This document shows positions 37,113 through 38,342 of a stretch of DNA of 38,342 nucleotides, piece by piece. This stretch comes from Oscillospiraceae bacterium (GTDB lineage Bacteria; Bacillota; Clostridia; Oscillospirales; CAG-272): NCBI GenBank assembly GCA_015064545.1, contig SVSA01000011.1, forward strand, positions 1 through 38,342, given 5' to 3'. The notes beneath the pieces were generated by a model. It was not told where the DNA came from. It saw only the letters and a list, made by a program, of their open reading frames with translations, and did not search any database. Both the position numbers and the translations under genes were made by a program. Each line of letters starts with the position of its first letter. Positions within the stretch are counted from its first letter, which is position 1.

Positions 37113-37883
37113 ATGAGCTTTTTTGACTGGGTGCTCCGCCTGCTGAAGGAGTATTGGTCTCTGTTTTTGCAGGGCGCGGGCTATACCGTTATTATGGCAA
37201 TCGTCGGAACGGTGGTCGGTTTTATCATCGGTCTTCTGATTGCGATTGTCCGTACGGTTCCGATTCGTTCGGGAGATCATCCTCTCAAGCGAGGATTTCT
37301 TCATACCGTTAACGCGATTCTGACGGCGTATGTGGAGATCATTCGCGGCACGCCGATGCTGGTGCAGGCCTTGATCTTCCATTACAGCTTGTTCTCCAAG
37401 ATCGGTGTTCCGCCGCTTCTCTCGGCCATCATTATCATTTCGGTCAATACCGGTGCCTATATGGCAGAAATCGTGCGCGGCGGCATCATTTCGATTGATA
37501 AAGGGCAGTTTGAAGGGGCCGAGGCCATCGGCATGACGCATTTTCAAACAATGTTTCATGTTGTTCTGCCGCAGGCTGTTCGCAATATTATGCCCTCTAT
37601 CGGTAACGAATTTGTTGTCAATATCAAGGATAGCTCGGTGCTGAGCGTTATTTCGATTACCGAATTGATGTTTATGGCCAAGAGTGCCGGCGGTACATAC
37701 GTTCAGTTTGTGCCGGCCTATGTGATTTGTGCGGTCATTTACTTTATTTTGACCTTTACCGTTACCAGAATTCTTCGCTATGTGGAGAAAAAGATGGACG
37801 GTGACGATTCGTATGTGATCTGCGGCTCGCAGAGCGACTACAAATCGATGATCAAGGTCAAGGGAAAGGAGAAGAACAAATGA
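37113..37883 (+). CDS. Amino-acid ABC transporter permease
   Basis: GAGYTVIMAIVGTVVGFIIGLLIA, YVEIIRGTPMLVQ, EAIGMTHFQTMFHVVLPQAVRNIMPSIGNEF. Confidence 0.95.
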   Translation: MSFFDWVLRLLKEYWSLFLQGAGYTVIMAIVGTVVGFIIGLLIAIVRTVPIRSGDHPLKRGFLHTVNAILTAYVEIIRGTPMLVQALIFHYSLFSKIGVPPLLSAIIIISVNTGAYMAEIVRGGIISIDKGQFEGAEAIGMTHFQTMFHVVLPQAVRNIMPSIGNEFVVNIKDSSVLSVISITELMFMAKSAGGTYVQFVPAYVICAVIYFILTFTVTRILRYVEKKMDGDDSYVICGSQSDYKSMIKVKGKEKNK

Positions 37884-38342
37884 CGGTTCTTGAAGTATCG
37901 CATTTGAAAAAGAACTTCGGACAGAATGAGGTTCTTCACGATATCTCCTTTTCGGTCGAGCAGGGGGATGTGATCAGCGTGATCGGCGCTTCCGGCTCGG
38001 GTAAGAGCACCATGCTTCGGTGCATGAATCTTCTTGAAAAGCCGACGGATGGGCTCATTACCTTCCACGGTAAGAATATTGCTGACGGTTCGCAAAAGCT
38101 GACCGACTATCGTGCTAAGGTTACGATGGTCTTTCAGAGCTTCAACCTGTTTAATAACATGACTGTCCTCGGGAACTGTACGATTGGAACGCGAAAGGTT
38201 CTTGGCCTTTCGAAGCAGGAGTCCGAGGAGCGAGCCATGAAATACTTGGCTAAGGTTGGTATGGATGCCTATATCAATGCCAAGCCCCGTCAGCTTTCGG
38301 GCGGTCAGAAGCAGCGTGTGGCCATTGCCCGCGCACTTTGTA
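37880..38342 (+). CDS. Amino-acid ABC transporter ATP-binding protein, truncated by window edge
   Basis: Not in the ORF track. ATG at 37880 overlaps the permease stop (ATGA). Walker A GASGSGKST and signature LSGGQKQRVAIARAL are visible. Confidence 0.95.
   Translation, partial: MTVLEVSHLKKNFGQNEVLHDISFSVEQGDVISVIGASGSGKSTMLRCMNLLEKPTDGLITFHGKNIADGSQKLTDYRAKVTMVFQSFNLFNNMTVLGNCTIGTRKVLGLSKQESEERAMKYLAKVGMDAYINAKPRQLSGGQKQRVAIARALC

Overview
This window looks like a Firmicutes/Clostridia-type chromosome segment, and most genes lie on the minus strand. No phage, transposon or CRISPR was seen. Read in minus-strand transcription order (high to low coordinate), the main blocks are:
- DUF1385 membrane protein, prmC and a small zinc-ribbon protein.
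- pgk, tpiA, a membrane-anchored glycosidase-like (DUF5722-like) protein, a CwlD-like amidase and radA.
- rimM, trmD, murJ, an O-antigen-ligase-like gene broken by an apparent 1-nt frameshift, and two DUF4330-like proteins.
- HPr, uvrC, rsmD, coaD and a VanZ-family protein.
- A division/cell-wall (dcw) cluster: mraZ, rsmH, ftsL-like, PBP with PASTA domain, murE, murF, mraY, ftsW, murG, ftsQ/divIB and ftsZ.
- tRNA-Lys(TTT).
Plus-strand genes are a FabG-like SDR and an M3-peptidase lipoprotein at the left, and a polar amino-acid ABC transporter at the right. The transporter is preceded by a well-conserved lysine riboswitch (L-box), so lysine is its likely substrate.
The strongest second-look items are the lysine riboswitch and its terminator, the frameshifted ligase beside murJ and the DUF4330 pair, the anchored glycosidase-like protein directly behind a terminator, the MraZ-box array, a dcw cluster without murD or ftsA whose FtsZ has an atypical C-terminus, and an unlisted edge gene with a 36-bp in-frame repeat. 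All assignments come from reading motifs by eye; no database search was run.
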